In this document: in pieces, positions 20,305 to 33,668 of the stretch
Numbering within the stretch: position 1 is the first letter of the stretch
Layout: each line of letters begins with the position of its first letter
NCBI GenBank assembly: GCA_947652115.1
Contig: OX393562.1
Coordinates: 11,436,646-11,500,645 of the forward strand
Origin: Blastomussa wellsi
Lineage: Eukaryota > Cnidaria > Anthozoa > Scleractinia > Plerogyridae
Direction of reading: 5' to 3'
DNA: 64,000 bases
The notes under the pieces: model-generated
The model's database searches: none
Seen by the model: the letters and a program-made list of their open reading frames with translations, nothing else
Told to the model about the DNA's origin: nothing
Translations under genes and position numbers: made by a program

Positions 20305-23300
20305 GAACACGAAAGCTGTATGTTTACACAAACTTGAATACAAAGTCAGCTTCTGGTCCGTCTGGAATTGTTTGATCCCAACAAAGTCTGACCAATTAGG
20401 GCATAAACCTTCAGATTTCAAAAGCATTGTCGCTTGCATTGCTGGGGATTTCGGAGTACAACTTGTAGCATAATGCATGAGATGCCAGAAGGGAACAAAT
20501 TCCAAACGGCATGAATGTGACCCGTATATTGTTTTCTGAAAAGCAGCTGAACTGCCTGGCAGACTCTAAAAACATTAAAATTGGTTTATTCACTGCACTT
20601 GTTATGAATTTAATTAGATTACTATGAAGTTTCCGATTTTTATTTTATTTCTGTTTTACACTATGCTGGCGACCTCTTTTGTTTGTCGAGCACAGGACAA
20701 TATCTGCAACAGAAAACAGCATGGCTGAGCACTGTGGCTAAAAATGTTGGACTGATGATCAATGCAAGTAAGAACAAAGTTATGATGTGAAAGAAGGAAT
20801 AAACAAGGCAAGGCATGAATTTGCCTCACTCAGGCTTACCTGGAACACTATTAAAATCTCTCAGAAAACCAGGGTAAGGATTTTAAATTCAATGCCAAGG
20901 CTGTGTTGTCATACGTTTCAGAATGTTGAAAAACAACATGGAGATTTCCAGGAAGATCAGGGTGTTTATCCATAAATGCCTCTGATTTATCTTGCGCATA
21001 AGATGGTGAAAGAATGTCTGAAATGGTGAAGTTAGGGATATCTTTGAACAGGATGACATGGCTGAATTGACCATGTTGAAATAGTGTTGGGTTTAGCAAA
21101 AGTCACTTTATTTTGACAATTTTACAAGATCTGTTTCTTCACTAACAATTAAAATTAAATTTGAACAGTTGTCCAGGGTTCGTACAGGTCATGAAAAACC
21201 TGGAAAGTCTTGGAATTTTAGAATTTTATTTTCCAGGCCTGAAAAGTCATGGAATTAAAGTGTGGGTCATGGAAAATTATGTTTATTAATAAAAGAGTAC
21301 ATAATCAATTAGGCTTTTTCATGTAGAAATTGTCAAAAAAATACCCAAAATGAAGATGGTTTCCAAGAAAATGCTCAAACTTAAGTTATGCAAAACTTGG
21401 ATAGGTCATGGAAAAGGTCACGGAAATTTTCAAAAGCTCAAAAGAGTGTTAACCCTGTTGTCAGCTATTAGTTCAACCCCATCATGACCCTCTCTACTCA
21501 AGTACCAGATATGCAACTTTGATTTCAACGTGTTACTGTTAATATTCACAGTATGACAAACATTGTGACAATACTGATTGCAGGGATTTGTACTTATTTG
21601 CAGAACGAGGTGCAGATTCCAAATAATCAGCTCCACAGCAGGTAAGAGCCAGGCCATAGGCAAGCAAGATGAAGTTAGTTAGTTGAACATGTTTTAATTT
21701 TCTATATATCAGTGTTGGAAATGTGATAGTAGTGTCAAAGGATGCTTTTTCAGTGTGATACTTTTACATACAGCAAGGACCCTATAACTATGAACATTTC
21801 ACTTTTATTAATAGCGATTTTTTTTCTCTGTCTAATGAGATCTCTCTATCCAGACAAAAGGATTAGCAATTTTAACATGTAAGAAACACTAATCCTTTAT
21901 ATGAGAAGCACTTATTGGATAGTTAACCCTGGGCTTGTCACCTTGTGGTGGTGGTGTGGAGCCTGTACGTGAATGACCTGGAGTGCTATGCCGGTTGGGA
22001 CCAAGTCCCTGGTGGGTTCAACCATACTGGTTTGGTTGATGGATAGAGACAAGACAAAGGATAGCCAGTGGTCCTCAGGGGTGGGGGTTGGACATTCCGC
22101 TAATCACTTGACCCCATAAAAATATTATTGAAGAAACCGTAAAGAAAAGGGGCCTTCTTCGCCACTTTGGCTCAAGGAGCCAGGCAACAAGCAAATCGCT
22201 AGATAATAATAAAAAAATGTACAGAAAATTAGGTTCCCATTTTTCGAGTGTCCCAACAGTGTAAGAAACAGTATAATAAAGATCATGCCAATACATTATA
22301 CTAATTATTATCAATATATGCGGCCAAATTGAAATCCGGCCTTGTGAAAACATGTCCTAAGCGGGCTGCAAATGACTCCAGGTGGGCCGCTTTTGCATTT
22401 TGTCCCTCGAGCTGATTGGTTCACACTCCATTATCCAGTGAATTTCAACCAATGAGATTACGTTTAGACCTTTTCCTGCTGGAAAACCATAGAGGTGTGT
22501 ACAACTGAACAGCAAGCTTTGAAGTTCAGTTTCACCCTAAACTAATAGTTTTCACAGAGAATGATATGTCTATTTGATGGGAATAAATGCAGAGAAAAAA
22601 TTCGGATTTAGACTTCAGTCTATTTGATGGGAAAAATGCAGACAAAAAAATCTGGATTTGGGCTTAAAGATAGGCTAAATAGAAGCAAAAGCACAATTCA
22701 GGAGAAAGAAAGAGAGCAAGTTCTTGTCGTCTTTACTAGAAGCGAAACATCATTCACTTGATTCCTACGGTCGAGGAAAATTAGCTAGGGTGAGGTACTG
22801 CAGGAATTTACACCAAAGATTGACTGGAAAATGTAATTTTCTTAAATATTTCGATTTTCCATTGGTTCTTAACTCATTGTCGCTAATTTTCAGACACATT
22901 GTCTCTATATCTGCAACAACACAATGGTCCAGCTTGCACAGTTAATCTTATAACATTTTCAGTGCGATGTGTGTTATTTTTTGTATTCTTGAAAACGTTA
23001 TTAAATTTGGTAGTTATCAGGATGTTATTTGACCTTTTGTATTGATAATAATGATAATAAAATGGCTTTTATCTGGAATATTATTTCTTTTCAGCCTTTA
23101 CGCGGGTTTAAATCAACCATATTCCCTCAAAAAGTCATTTTATTCCCTTGTTAATGGGATTTGTACTTGTTTGTAAGAAGAGGTGCAGATTCTAAATGAG
23201 CAGCCTTTATCATCCATGGCAACCAAGCATCAGGTGATATTGATGAATTTTATAAATTACAGTTACATATCAGAGAAGGAACCAGAAAATCTGTACAGTG

Positions 23301-23644
23301 TTATCAAAGAACACACTTCACTGTACAGTGGTCCTGATCTGATATATGTGGTGAGAAACATTGAAAAACAATTCAAAGAATAGTAATCTTCTCTACATCT
23401 TAATTTTGTGGACTTTGAGAAGCCTTTGATAGTATCCATCGTGGCACTTTGTGGAGTTCTAAGCACCTTATGGTATCCCAAGCAAAATCAATCAAATAAC
23501 GCAAGCCTTGTGTACGAATCCCACATGGGCATCCTACATGTGGGAGATCTAACACCCATGGAAAACTATTTGGATTTGGAGGTATGCGAGGTCATTGAAA
23601 GAACTGAAAAAGAAACTCCACCAGCACTGCGTGAACTGAACATT
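20305..23644 (+). repeat. Array unit 3
   Basis: 3,340 bp. The left third is nearly identical to unit 2. The middle carries a one-base loss in GTACGTGAATGACC and GACATTCCGCTAAT, shared with unit 5. The right part is the GAAGGAACC-preceded-by-CAGA variant (Ser-Glu-Lys-Glu reading), shared with units 1, 6, 9, 10 and 12. Confidence 0.95.
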
Positions 23645-26600
23645 GAACACGAAAGCTGTATGTTTACACAAACTTGAATACAAAGTCAGCTTCTAGTCCG
23701 TCTGGAATTGTTTGATCCCAACAAAGTCTGACCAATTAGGGCATAAACCTTCAGATTTAAAAAGCATTGTCGCTTGCATTGCTGGGGATTTCGGAGTACA
23801 ACTTGTAGCATAATGCATGAGATGCCAGAAGGGATCAAATTCCAAACGGCATGAATGTGACCCGTATATTGTTTTCTGAAAAGCACCTGAACTGCCTGGC
23901 AGACTCTAAAAACATTAAAATTGGTTTATTCACTGCACTTGTTATGAATTTAATTAGATTACTATGAAGTTTCCGATTTTTATTTTATTTCTGTTTTACA
24001 CTATGCTGGCGACCTCTTTTGTTTGTCGAGCACAGGACAATATCTGCAACAGAAAACAGCATGGCTGAGCACTGTGGCTAAAAATGTTGGACTGATGATC
24101 AATGCAAGTAAGAACAAAGTTATGATTTTGAAAGAAGGAATAAACAAGGCAAGGCATGAATTTGCCTCACTCAGGCTTACCTGGAACACTATTAAAATCT
24201 CTCAGAAAACCAGGGTAAGGATTTTAAATTCAATGCCAAGGCTGTGTTGTCATACGTTTCAGAATGTTGAAAAACAACATGGAGATTTCCAGGAAGATCA
24301 GGGTGTTTATCCATAAATGCCTCTGATTTATCTTGCGCATAAGATGGTGAAAGAATGTCTGAAATGGTGAAGTTAGGGATATCTTTGAACAGGATGACAT
24401 GGCTGAATTGACCATGTTGAAATAGTGTTGGGTTTAGCAAAAGTCACTTTATTTTGACAATTTTACAAGATCTGTTTCTTCACTAACAATTAAAATTAAA
24501 TTTGAACAGTTGTCCAGGGTTCGTACAGGTCATGAAAAACCTGGAAAGTCTTGGAATTTTAGAATTTTATTTTCCAGGCCTGAAAAGTCATGGAATTAAA
24601 GTGTGGGTCATGGAAAATTATGTTTATTAATAAAAGAGTACATAATCAATTAGGCTTTTTCATGTAGAAATTGTCAAAAAAATACCCAAAATGAAGATGG
24701 TTTCCAAGAAAATGCTCAAACTTAAGTTATGCAAAACTTGGATAGGTTATGGAAAAGGTCACGGAAATTTTCAAAAGCTCAAAAGAGTGTTAACCCTGTT
24801 GTCAGCTCTTAGTTCAACCCTATCATGACCCTCTCTACTCAAGTACCACATTTGCAACTTTGATTTCAACGTGTTACTGTTAATATTCACAGTATAACAA
24901 ACATCGTGCCAATACTGATTGCAGGGATTTGTACTTATTTGCAGAACTAGGTGCAGGTTCCAAATAATCAGCTCCACAGCAGGTAAGAGGCAGGCCATAG
25001 GCAAGCAAGATGAAGTTAGTTAGTTGAACATGTTTTAATTTTCTATATATCAGTGTTGGAAATGTGATAGTAGTGTCAAAGGATGCTTTTTCAGTGTGAT
25101 ACTTTTACATACAGCAAGGACCCTCTAACTATGAACATTTCACTTTTATTAATACCAATTTTTTTCTCTGTCTAATGAGATCTCTCTATCCAGACAAAAG
25201 GATTAGCAATTTTAACATGTAAGAAACACTAATCCTTTATATGAGAAGCACTTATTGGATAGTTAACCCTGGGCTTGTCACCTTGTGGTGGTGGTGTGGA
25301 GCCTGTACGTGCAATGACCTGGAGTGCTATGCCGGTTGGGACCAAGTCCCTGGTGGGTTCAACCATACTGGTTTGGTTGATGGATAGAGACCAGACAAAG
25401 GATAGCCAGTGGTCCTCAGGGGTGGGGGTTGGACATTTGGCTAATCACTTGACCCCATAAAAATATTATTGAAGAAACCGTAAAGAAAAGGGGCCTTCTT
25501 CGCCACTTTGGTTCAAGGAGCCAGGCAACAAGCAAATCGTTAGATAATAATAAAAAAATGTACAGAAAATTAGGTTCCCATTTTTCGAGTGTCCCAACGG
25601 TGTAAGAAACAGTATAATAAAGATCATGCCAATACATTATACTAATTATTATCAATATATGCGGCCAAATTGAAATCCGGCCTTGTGAAAACATGTCCTA
25701 AGCGGGCTTCAAATGACTCGAGGTGGGCCGCTTTTGGATTTTGTCCCTCGATCTGATTGGTTCACACTCCATTATCCAGTGAATTTCAACCAATGAGATT
25801 ACGTTTAGACCTTTTCCTGCTGGAAAACCATAGAGGTGTGTACAACCGAACAGCAAGCTTTGAAGTTCAGTTTTACCCTAAACTAATAGTTTTCACAGAG
25901 AATGATATGTCTATTTGATGGGAATAAATGCAGAGAAAAAATTCGGATTTAGACTTCAGTCTATTTGATGGGAAAAATGCAGACAAAAAAGTCTGGATTT
26001 GGGCTTAAGGATAGGCTAAATAGAAGCAAAAGCACAATTCAGGAGAAAGAAAGAGAGCAAGTTCTTGTCGTCTTTACCAGAAGCGAAACATCATTCACTT
26101 GATTCCTACGGTCGAGGAAAATTAGCTAGGCTGAGGTACTGCAGGAATTTACACCAAAGATTGACTGGAAAATGTAATTTTCTTAAATATTACGATTTTC
26201 CATTGGTTCTTAACTCATTGTCGCTAATTTTCAGACACATTGTCTCTATATCTGCAACAACACAATGGTCCAGCTGGCACAGTTAATCTTATAACATTTT
26301 TAGCGCGATGTGTGTTATTTTTTGTATTCTTGAAAACGTTATTAAATTTGGTAGTTATCAGGATGTTAATTGACCTTGTGTATTGATAATAATGATAATA
26401 AAATGGCTTTTATCTGGAATATTATTTCTTTTCAGCCTTTACGCAGGTTTAAATCAACCATATTCCCTCAAAAAGTCACTTTATTCCCTTATTAATGGGA
26501 TTTGTACTTGTTTGTAAGAAGAGGTGCAGATTCTAAATGAGCAGCCTTTATCATCCATGGCAACCAAGCATCAGGTGATATTGATGAATTTTTTAAATTA

Positions 26601-26985
26601 CAGTTACATATCAGTGAAGGAACCAGAAAATCTGTACAGTGTTATCAAAGAACACACTTCACTGTACAGTGGTCCTGATCTGATATATGTGGTGAGAAAC
26701 ATTGAAAAACAATTCAAAGAATAGTAATCTTCTCTACATCTTAATTTTGTGGACTTTGAGAAGCCTTTGATAGTATCCATCGTGGCACTTTGTGGAGTTC
26801 TAAGCACCTTATGGTATCCCAAGCAAAATCAATCAAATAACGCAAGCCTTGTGTACGAATCCCACATGGGCATCCTACATGTGGGAGATCTAACACCCAT
26901 GGAAAACTATTTGGATTTGGAGGTATGCGAGGTCATTGAAAGAACTGAAAAAGAAACTCCACCAGCACTGCGTGAACTGAACATT
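23645..26985 (+). repeat. Array unit 4
   Basis: 3,341 bp and a close copy of unit 2 at an offset of 6,681 bp, except for its first ~500 bp. It alone has ATGATTTTGAAAG in place of ATGATGTGAAAG (near 24,121), which keeps the RT-derived frame open for 97 codons. Confidence 0.95.
24023..24316 (+). pseudogene. RT thumb fragment with the longest open frame (unit 4 only)
   Basis: In unit 4 a local change (ATGATTTTGAAAG) removes the stop after the KNKVM motif, leaving 97 open codons from SSTGQYLQQKTAWLS through ASKNKVMILKEGI to RVRILNSM. In other units the same DNA is split. The frame order matches the segment after YADD in LINE reverse transcriptases. It still lacks YADD itself and everything upstream, so it is a fragment. 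Confidence 0.5.
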
Positions 26986-29900
26986 GAACACGAAAGCTGT
27001 ATGTTTACACAAACTTAAATACAAAGTCAGCTTCTGGTCCGTCTGGAATTGTTTGATCCCAACAAAGTCTGACCAATTAGGGCATAAACCTTAAGATTTC
27101 AAAAGCATTGTCGCTTGCATTGCTGGGGATTTCGGAGTACAACTTGTAGCATAATGCATGAGATGCCAGAAGGGAACAAATTCCAAACGGCATGAATGTG
27201 ACCCGTATATTGTTTTCTGAAAAGCACCTGAACTGCCTGGCAGACTCTAAAAACATTAAAAAGTGTTTATTCACTGCACTTGTTATGAATTTAATTAGAT
27301 TACTATGAAGTTTCCGATTTTTATTTTATTTCTGTTTTACACTATGCTGGCGACCTCTTTTGTTTGTCGAGCACAGGACAATATCTGCAACAGAAAACAG
27401 CATGGCTGAGCACTGTGGCTAAAAATGTTGGACTGATGATCAATGCAAGTAAGAACAAAGTTATGATGTGAAAGAAGGAATAAACAAGGCAAGGCATGAA
27501 TTTGCCTCACTCAGGCTTACCTGGAACACTATTAAAATCTCTCAGAAAACCAGGGTAAGGATTTTAAATTCAATGCCAAGGCTGTGTTGTCATACGTTTC
27601 AGAATGTTGAAAAACAACATGGAGATTTCCAGGAAGATCAGGGTGTTTATCCATAAATGCCTCTGATTTATCTTGCGCATAAGATGGTGAAAGAATGTCT
27701 GAAATGGTGAAGTTAGGGATATCTTTGAACAGGATGACATGGCTGAATTGACCATGTTGAAATAGTGTTGGGTTTAGCAAAAGTCACTTTATTTTGACAA
27801 TTTTACAAGATCTGTTTCTTCACTAACAATTAAAATTAAATTTGAACAGTTGTCGAGGGTTCGTACAGGTCATGAAAAACCTGGAAAGTATTGGAATTTT
27901 AGAATTTTATTTTCCAGGCCTGAAAAGTCATGGAATTAAAGTGTGGGTCATGGAAAATTATGTTTATTAATAAAAGAGTACATAATCAATTAGGCTTTTT
28001 CATGTAGAAATTGTCAAAAAAATACCCAAAATGAAGATGGTTTCCAAGAAAATGCTCAAACTTAAGTTATGCAAAACTTGGATAGGTCATGGAAAAGGTC
28101 ACGGAAATTTTCAAAAGCTCAAAAGAGTGTTAACCCTGTTGTCAGCTATTAGTTCAACCCCATCATGACCCTCTCTACTCAAGTACCAGATATGCAACTT
28201 TGATTTCAACGTGTTACTGTTAATATTCACAGTATGACAAACATTGTGACAATACTGATTGCAGGGATTTGTACTTATTTGCAGAACGAGGTGCAGATTC
28301 CAAATAATCAGCTCCACAGCAGGTAAGAGCCAGGCCATAGGCAAGCAAGATGAAGTTAATAGTTAGTTGAACATGTTTTAATTTTCTATATATCAGTGTT
28401 GGAAATGTGATAGTACTGTCAAAGGATGCTTTTTCAGTGTGATACTTTTACATAGAGCAAGGACCCTCTAACTATGAACATTTCACTTTTATTAATAGCG
28501 ATTTTTTTTCTCTGTCTAATGAGATCTCTCTATCCAGACAAAAGGATTAGCAATTTTAACATGTAAGAAACACTAATCCTTTATATGAGAAGCACTTATT
28601 GGATAGTTAACCCTGGGCTTGTCACCTTGTGGTGGTGGTGTGGAGCCTGTACGTGAATGACCTGGAGTGCTATGCCGGTTGGGACCAAGTCCCTGGTGGG
28701 TTCAACCATACTGGTTTGGTTGATGGATGGAGACAAGACAAAGGATAGCCAGTGGTCCTCAGGGGTGGGGGTTGGACATTCCGCTAATCACTTGACCCCA
28801 TAAAAATATTATTGAAGAAACCGTAAAGAAAAGGGGCCTTCTTCGCCACTTTGGCTCAAGGAGCCAGGCAACAAGCAAATCGCTAGATAATAATAAAAAA
28901 ATGTACAGAAAATTAGGTTCCCATTTTTCAAGTGTCCCAATAGTGTAAGAAACAGTATAATAAAGATCATGCCAATACATTATACTAATTATTATCAATA
29001 TATGCGGCCAAATTGAAATCCGGCCTTGTGAAAACATGTCCTAAGCGGGCTGCAAATGACTCCAGGTGGGCCGCTTTTGCATTTTGTCCCTCGAGCTGAT
29101 TGGTTCACACTCCATTATCCAGTGAATTTCAACCAATGAGATTACGTTTAGACCTTTTCCTGCTGGAAAACCATAGAGGTGTGTACAACTGAACAGCAAG
29201 CTTTGAAGTTCAGTTTCACCCTAAACTAATAGTTTTCACAGAGAATGATATGTCTATTTGATGGGAATAAATGGAGAGAAAAAATTCGGATTTAGACTTC
29301 AGTCTATTTGATGGGAAAAATGCAGACAAAAAAATCTGGATTTGGGCTTAAAGATAGGCTAAATAGAAGCAAAAGCACAATTCAGGAGAAAGAAAGAGAG
29401 CAAGTTCTTGTCGTCTTTACTAGAAGCGAAACATCATTCACTTGATTCCTACGGTCGAGGAAAATTAGCTAGGCTGAGGTACTGCAGGAATTTACACCAA
29501 AGATTGACTGGAAAATGTAATTTTCTTAAATATTACGATTTTCCATTGGTTCTTAACTCATTGTCGCTAATTTTCAGACACATTGTCTCTATATCTGCAA
29601 CAACACAATGGTCCAGCTGGCACAGTTAATCTTATAACATTTTTAGCGCGATGTGTGTTATTTTTTGTATTCTTGAAAACGTTATTAAATTTGGTAGTTA
29701 TCAGGATGTTAATTGACCTTGTGTATTGATAATAATGATAATAAAATGGCTTTTATCTGGAATATTATTTCTTTTCAGCCTTTACGCAGGTTTAAATCAA
29801 CCATATTCCCTCAAAAAGTCACTTTATTCCCTTATTAATGGGATTTGTACTTGTTTGTAAGAAGAGGTGCAGATTCTAAATGAGCAGCCTTTATCATCCA

Positions 29901-30328
29901 TGGCAACCAAGCATCAGGTGATATTGATGAATTTTTTAAATTACAGTTACATATCAGTGAAGGAACCAGAAAATCTGTACAGTGTTATCAAAGAACACAC
30001 TTCACTGTACAGTGGTCCTGATCTGATATATGTGGTGAGAAACATTGAAAAACAATTCAAAGAATAGTAATCTTCTCTACATCTTAATTTTGTGGACTTT
30101 GAGAAGCCTTTGATAGTATCCATCGTGGCACTTTGTGGAGTTCTAAGCACCTTATGGTATCCCAAGCAAAATCAATCAAATAACGCAAGCCTTGTGTACG
30201 AATCCCACATGGGCATCCTACATGTGGGAGATCTAACACCCATGGAAAACTATTTGGATTTGGAGGTATGCGAGGTCATTGAAAGAACTGAAAAAGAAAC
30301 TCCACCAGCACTGCGTGAACTGAACATT
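26986..30328 (+). repeat. Array unit 5
   Basis: 3,343 bp. The left part has CAAACTTAAATAC, CCTTAAGATTTC and TTAAAAAGTGTTTATT, shared only with unit 6. The middle follows unit 3 at an offset of 6,681-6,684 bp. Confidence 0.95.
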
Positions 30329-33300
30329 GAACACGAAAGCTGTATGTTTACACAAACTTAAATACAAAGTCAGCTTCTGGTCCGTCTGGAATTGTTTGAT
30401 CCCAACAAAGTCTGACCAATTAGGGCATAAACCTTAAGATTTCAAAAGCATTGTCGCTTGCATTGCTGGGGATTTCGGAGTACAACTTGTAGCATAATGC
30501 ATGAGATGCCAGAAGGGAACAAATTCCAAACGGCATGAATGTGACCCGTATATTGTTTTCTGAAAAGCACCTGAACTGCCTGGCAGACTCTAAAAACATT
30601 AAAAAGTGTTTATTCACTGCACTTGTTATGAATTTAATTAGATTACTATGAAGTTTCCGATTTTTATTTTATTTCTGTTTTACACTATGCTGGCGACCTC
30701 TTTTGTTTGTCGAGCACAGGACAATATCTGCAACAGAAAACAGCATGGCTGAGCACTGTGGCTAAAAATGTTGGACTGATGATCAATGCAAGTAAGAACA
30801 AAGTTATGATGTGAAAGAAGGAATAAACAAGGCAAGGCATGAATTTGCCTCACTCAGGCTTACCTGGAACACTATTAAAATCTCTCAGAAAACCAGGGTA
30901 AGGATTTTAAATTCAATGCCAAGGCTGTGTTGTCATACGTTTCAGAATGTTGAAAAACAACATGGAGATTTCCAGGAAGATCAGGGTGTTTATCCATAAA
31001 TGCCTCTGATTTATCTTGCGCATAAGATGGTGAAAGAATGTCTGAAATGGTGAAGTTAGGGATATCTTTGAACAGGATGACATGGCTGAATTGACCATGT
31101 TGAAATAGTGTTGGGTTTAGCAAAAGTCACTTTATTTTGACAATTTTACAAGATCTGTTTCTTCACTAACAATTAAAATTAAATTTGAACAGTTGTCGAG
31201 GGTTCGTACAGGTCATGAAAAACCTGGAAAGTATTGGAATTTTAGAATTTTATTTTCCAGGCCTGAAAAGTCATGGAATTAAAGTGTGGGTCATGGAAAA
31301 TTATGTTTATTAATAAAAGAGTACATAATCAATTAGGCTTTTTCATGTAGAAATTGTCAAAAAAATACCCAAAATGAAGATGGTTTCCAAGAAAATGCTC
31401 AAACTTAAGTTATGCAAAACTTGGATAGGTCATGGAAAAGGTCACGGAAATTTTCAAAAGCTCAAAAGAGTGTTAACCCTGTTGTCAGCTATTAGTTCAA
31501 CCCCATCATGACCCTCTCTACTCAAGTACCAGATATGCAACTTTGATTTCAACGTGTTACTGTTAATATTCACAGTATGACAAACATCGTGCCAATACTG
31601 ATTGCAAGGATTTGTACTTATTTGCAGAACAAGGTGCAGGTTCCAAATAATCAGCTCCACAGCAGGTAAGAGGCAGGCCATAGGCAAGAAAGATGAAGTT
31701 AGTTAGTTGAACATGTTTTAATTTTCAAAATATCAGTGTTGGAAATGTGATAGTAGTGTCAAAGGATGCTTTTTCAGTGTGATACTTTTACATAGAGCAA
31801 GGACCCTCTAACTATGAACATTTCACTTTTATTAATAGCGATTTTTTTCTCTGTCTAATGAGATCTCTCTATCCAGACAAAAGGATTAGCAATTTTAACA
31901 TGTAAGAAACACTAATCCTTTATATGAGAAGCACTTATTGGATAGTTAACCCTGGGCTTGTCACCTTGTGGTGGTGGTGTGGAGCCTGTACGTGCAATGA
32001 CCTGGAGTGCTATGCCGGTTGGGACCAAGTCCCTGGTGGGTTCAACCATTCTGGTTTGGTTGATGGATAGAGACCAGACAAAGGATAGCCAGTGGTCCTC
32101 AGGGGTGGGGGTTTGACATTCGGCTAATCACTTGACCCCATAAAAATATTATTGAAGAAACCGTAAAGAAAAGGGGCCTTCTTCGCCACTTTGGCTCAAG
32201 GAGCCAGGCAACAAGCAAATCGTTAGATAATTATAAAAAAATGTACAGAAAATTAGGTTCCCATTTTTCGAGTGTCCCAACGGTGTAAGAAACAGTATAA
32301 TAAAGATCATGCCAATACATTATACTAATTATTATCAATATATGCGGCCAAATTGAAATCCGGCCTTGTGAAAACATGTCCTAAGGGGGCTGCAAATGAC
32401 TCCAGGTGGGCCGCTTTTGCATTTTGTCCCTCGAGCTGATTGGTTCACACTCCATTATCCAGTGAATTTCAACCAATGAGATTACGTTTAGACCTTTTCC
32501 TGCTGGAAAACCATAGAGGTGTGTACAACCGAACAGCAAGCTTTGAAGTTCAGTTTCACCCTAAACTAATAGTTTTCACAGAGAATGATATGTCTATTTG
32601 ATGGGAATAAATGCAGAGAAAAAATTCGGATTTAGACTTCAGTCTATTTGATGGGAAAAATGCAGACAAAAAAATCTGGATTTGGGCTTAAAGATAGGCT
32701 AAATAGAAGCAAAAGCACAATTCAGGAGAAAGAAAGAGAGGAAGTTCTTGTCGTCTTTACCAGAAGCGAAACATCATTCACTTGATTCCTACGGTCGAGG
32801 AAAATTAGCTAGGCTGAGGTACTGCAGGAATTTACACCAAAGATTGACTGGAAAATGTAATTTTCTTAAATATTTCGATTTTCCATTGGTTCTTAACTCA
32901 TTGTCGCTAATTTTCAGACAAATTGTCTCTATATCTGCAACAACACAATGGTCCAGCTTGCACAGTTAATCTTATAACATTTTCAGCACGATGTGTGTTA
33001 TTTTTTGTATTCTTGAAAACGTTATTAAATTTGGTAGTTATCAGGATGTTATTTGACCTTTTGTATTGATAATAATGATAATAAAATGGCTTTTATCTGG
33101 AATATTATTTCTTTTCAGCCTTTACGCGGGTTTAAATCAACCATATTCCCTCAAAAAGTCATTTTATTCCCTTATTAATGGGATTTGTACTTGTTTGTAA
33201 GAAGAGGTGCAGATTCTAAATGAGCAGCCTTTATCATCCATGGCAACCAAGCATCAGGTGATATTGATGAATTTTATAAATTACAGTTACATATCAGAGA

Positions 33301-33668
33301 AGGAACCAGAAAATCTGTACAGTGTTATCAAAGAACACACTTCACTGTACAGTGGTCCTGATCTGATATATGTGGTGAGAAACATTGAAAAACAATTCAA
33401 AGAATAGTAATCTTCTCTACATCTTAATTTTGTGGACTTTGAGAAGCCTTTGATAGTATCCATCGTGGCACTTTGTGGAGTTCTAAGCACCTTATGGTAT
33501 CCCAAGCAAAATCAATCAAATAACGCAAGCCTTGTGTACGAATCCCACATGGGCATCCTACATGTGGGAGATCTAACACCCATGGAAAACTATTTGGATT
33601 TTGAGGTATGCGAGGTCATTGAAAGAACTGAAAAAGAAACTCCACCAGCACTGCGTGAACTGAACATT
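30329..33668 (+). repeat. Array unit 6
   Basis: 3,340 bp. The left third duplicates unit 5 at an offset of 3,343 bp. From about 31,580 it switches to a different variant set, including AATTTTCAAAATATCAG near 31,722, the sequence type later found in the second half of the 405-bp duplications. Confidence 0.95.
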
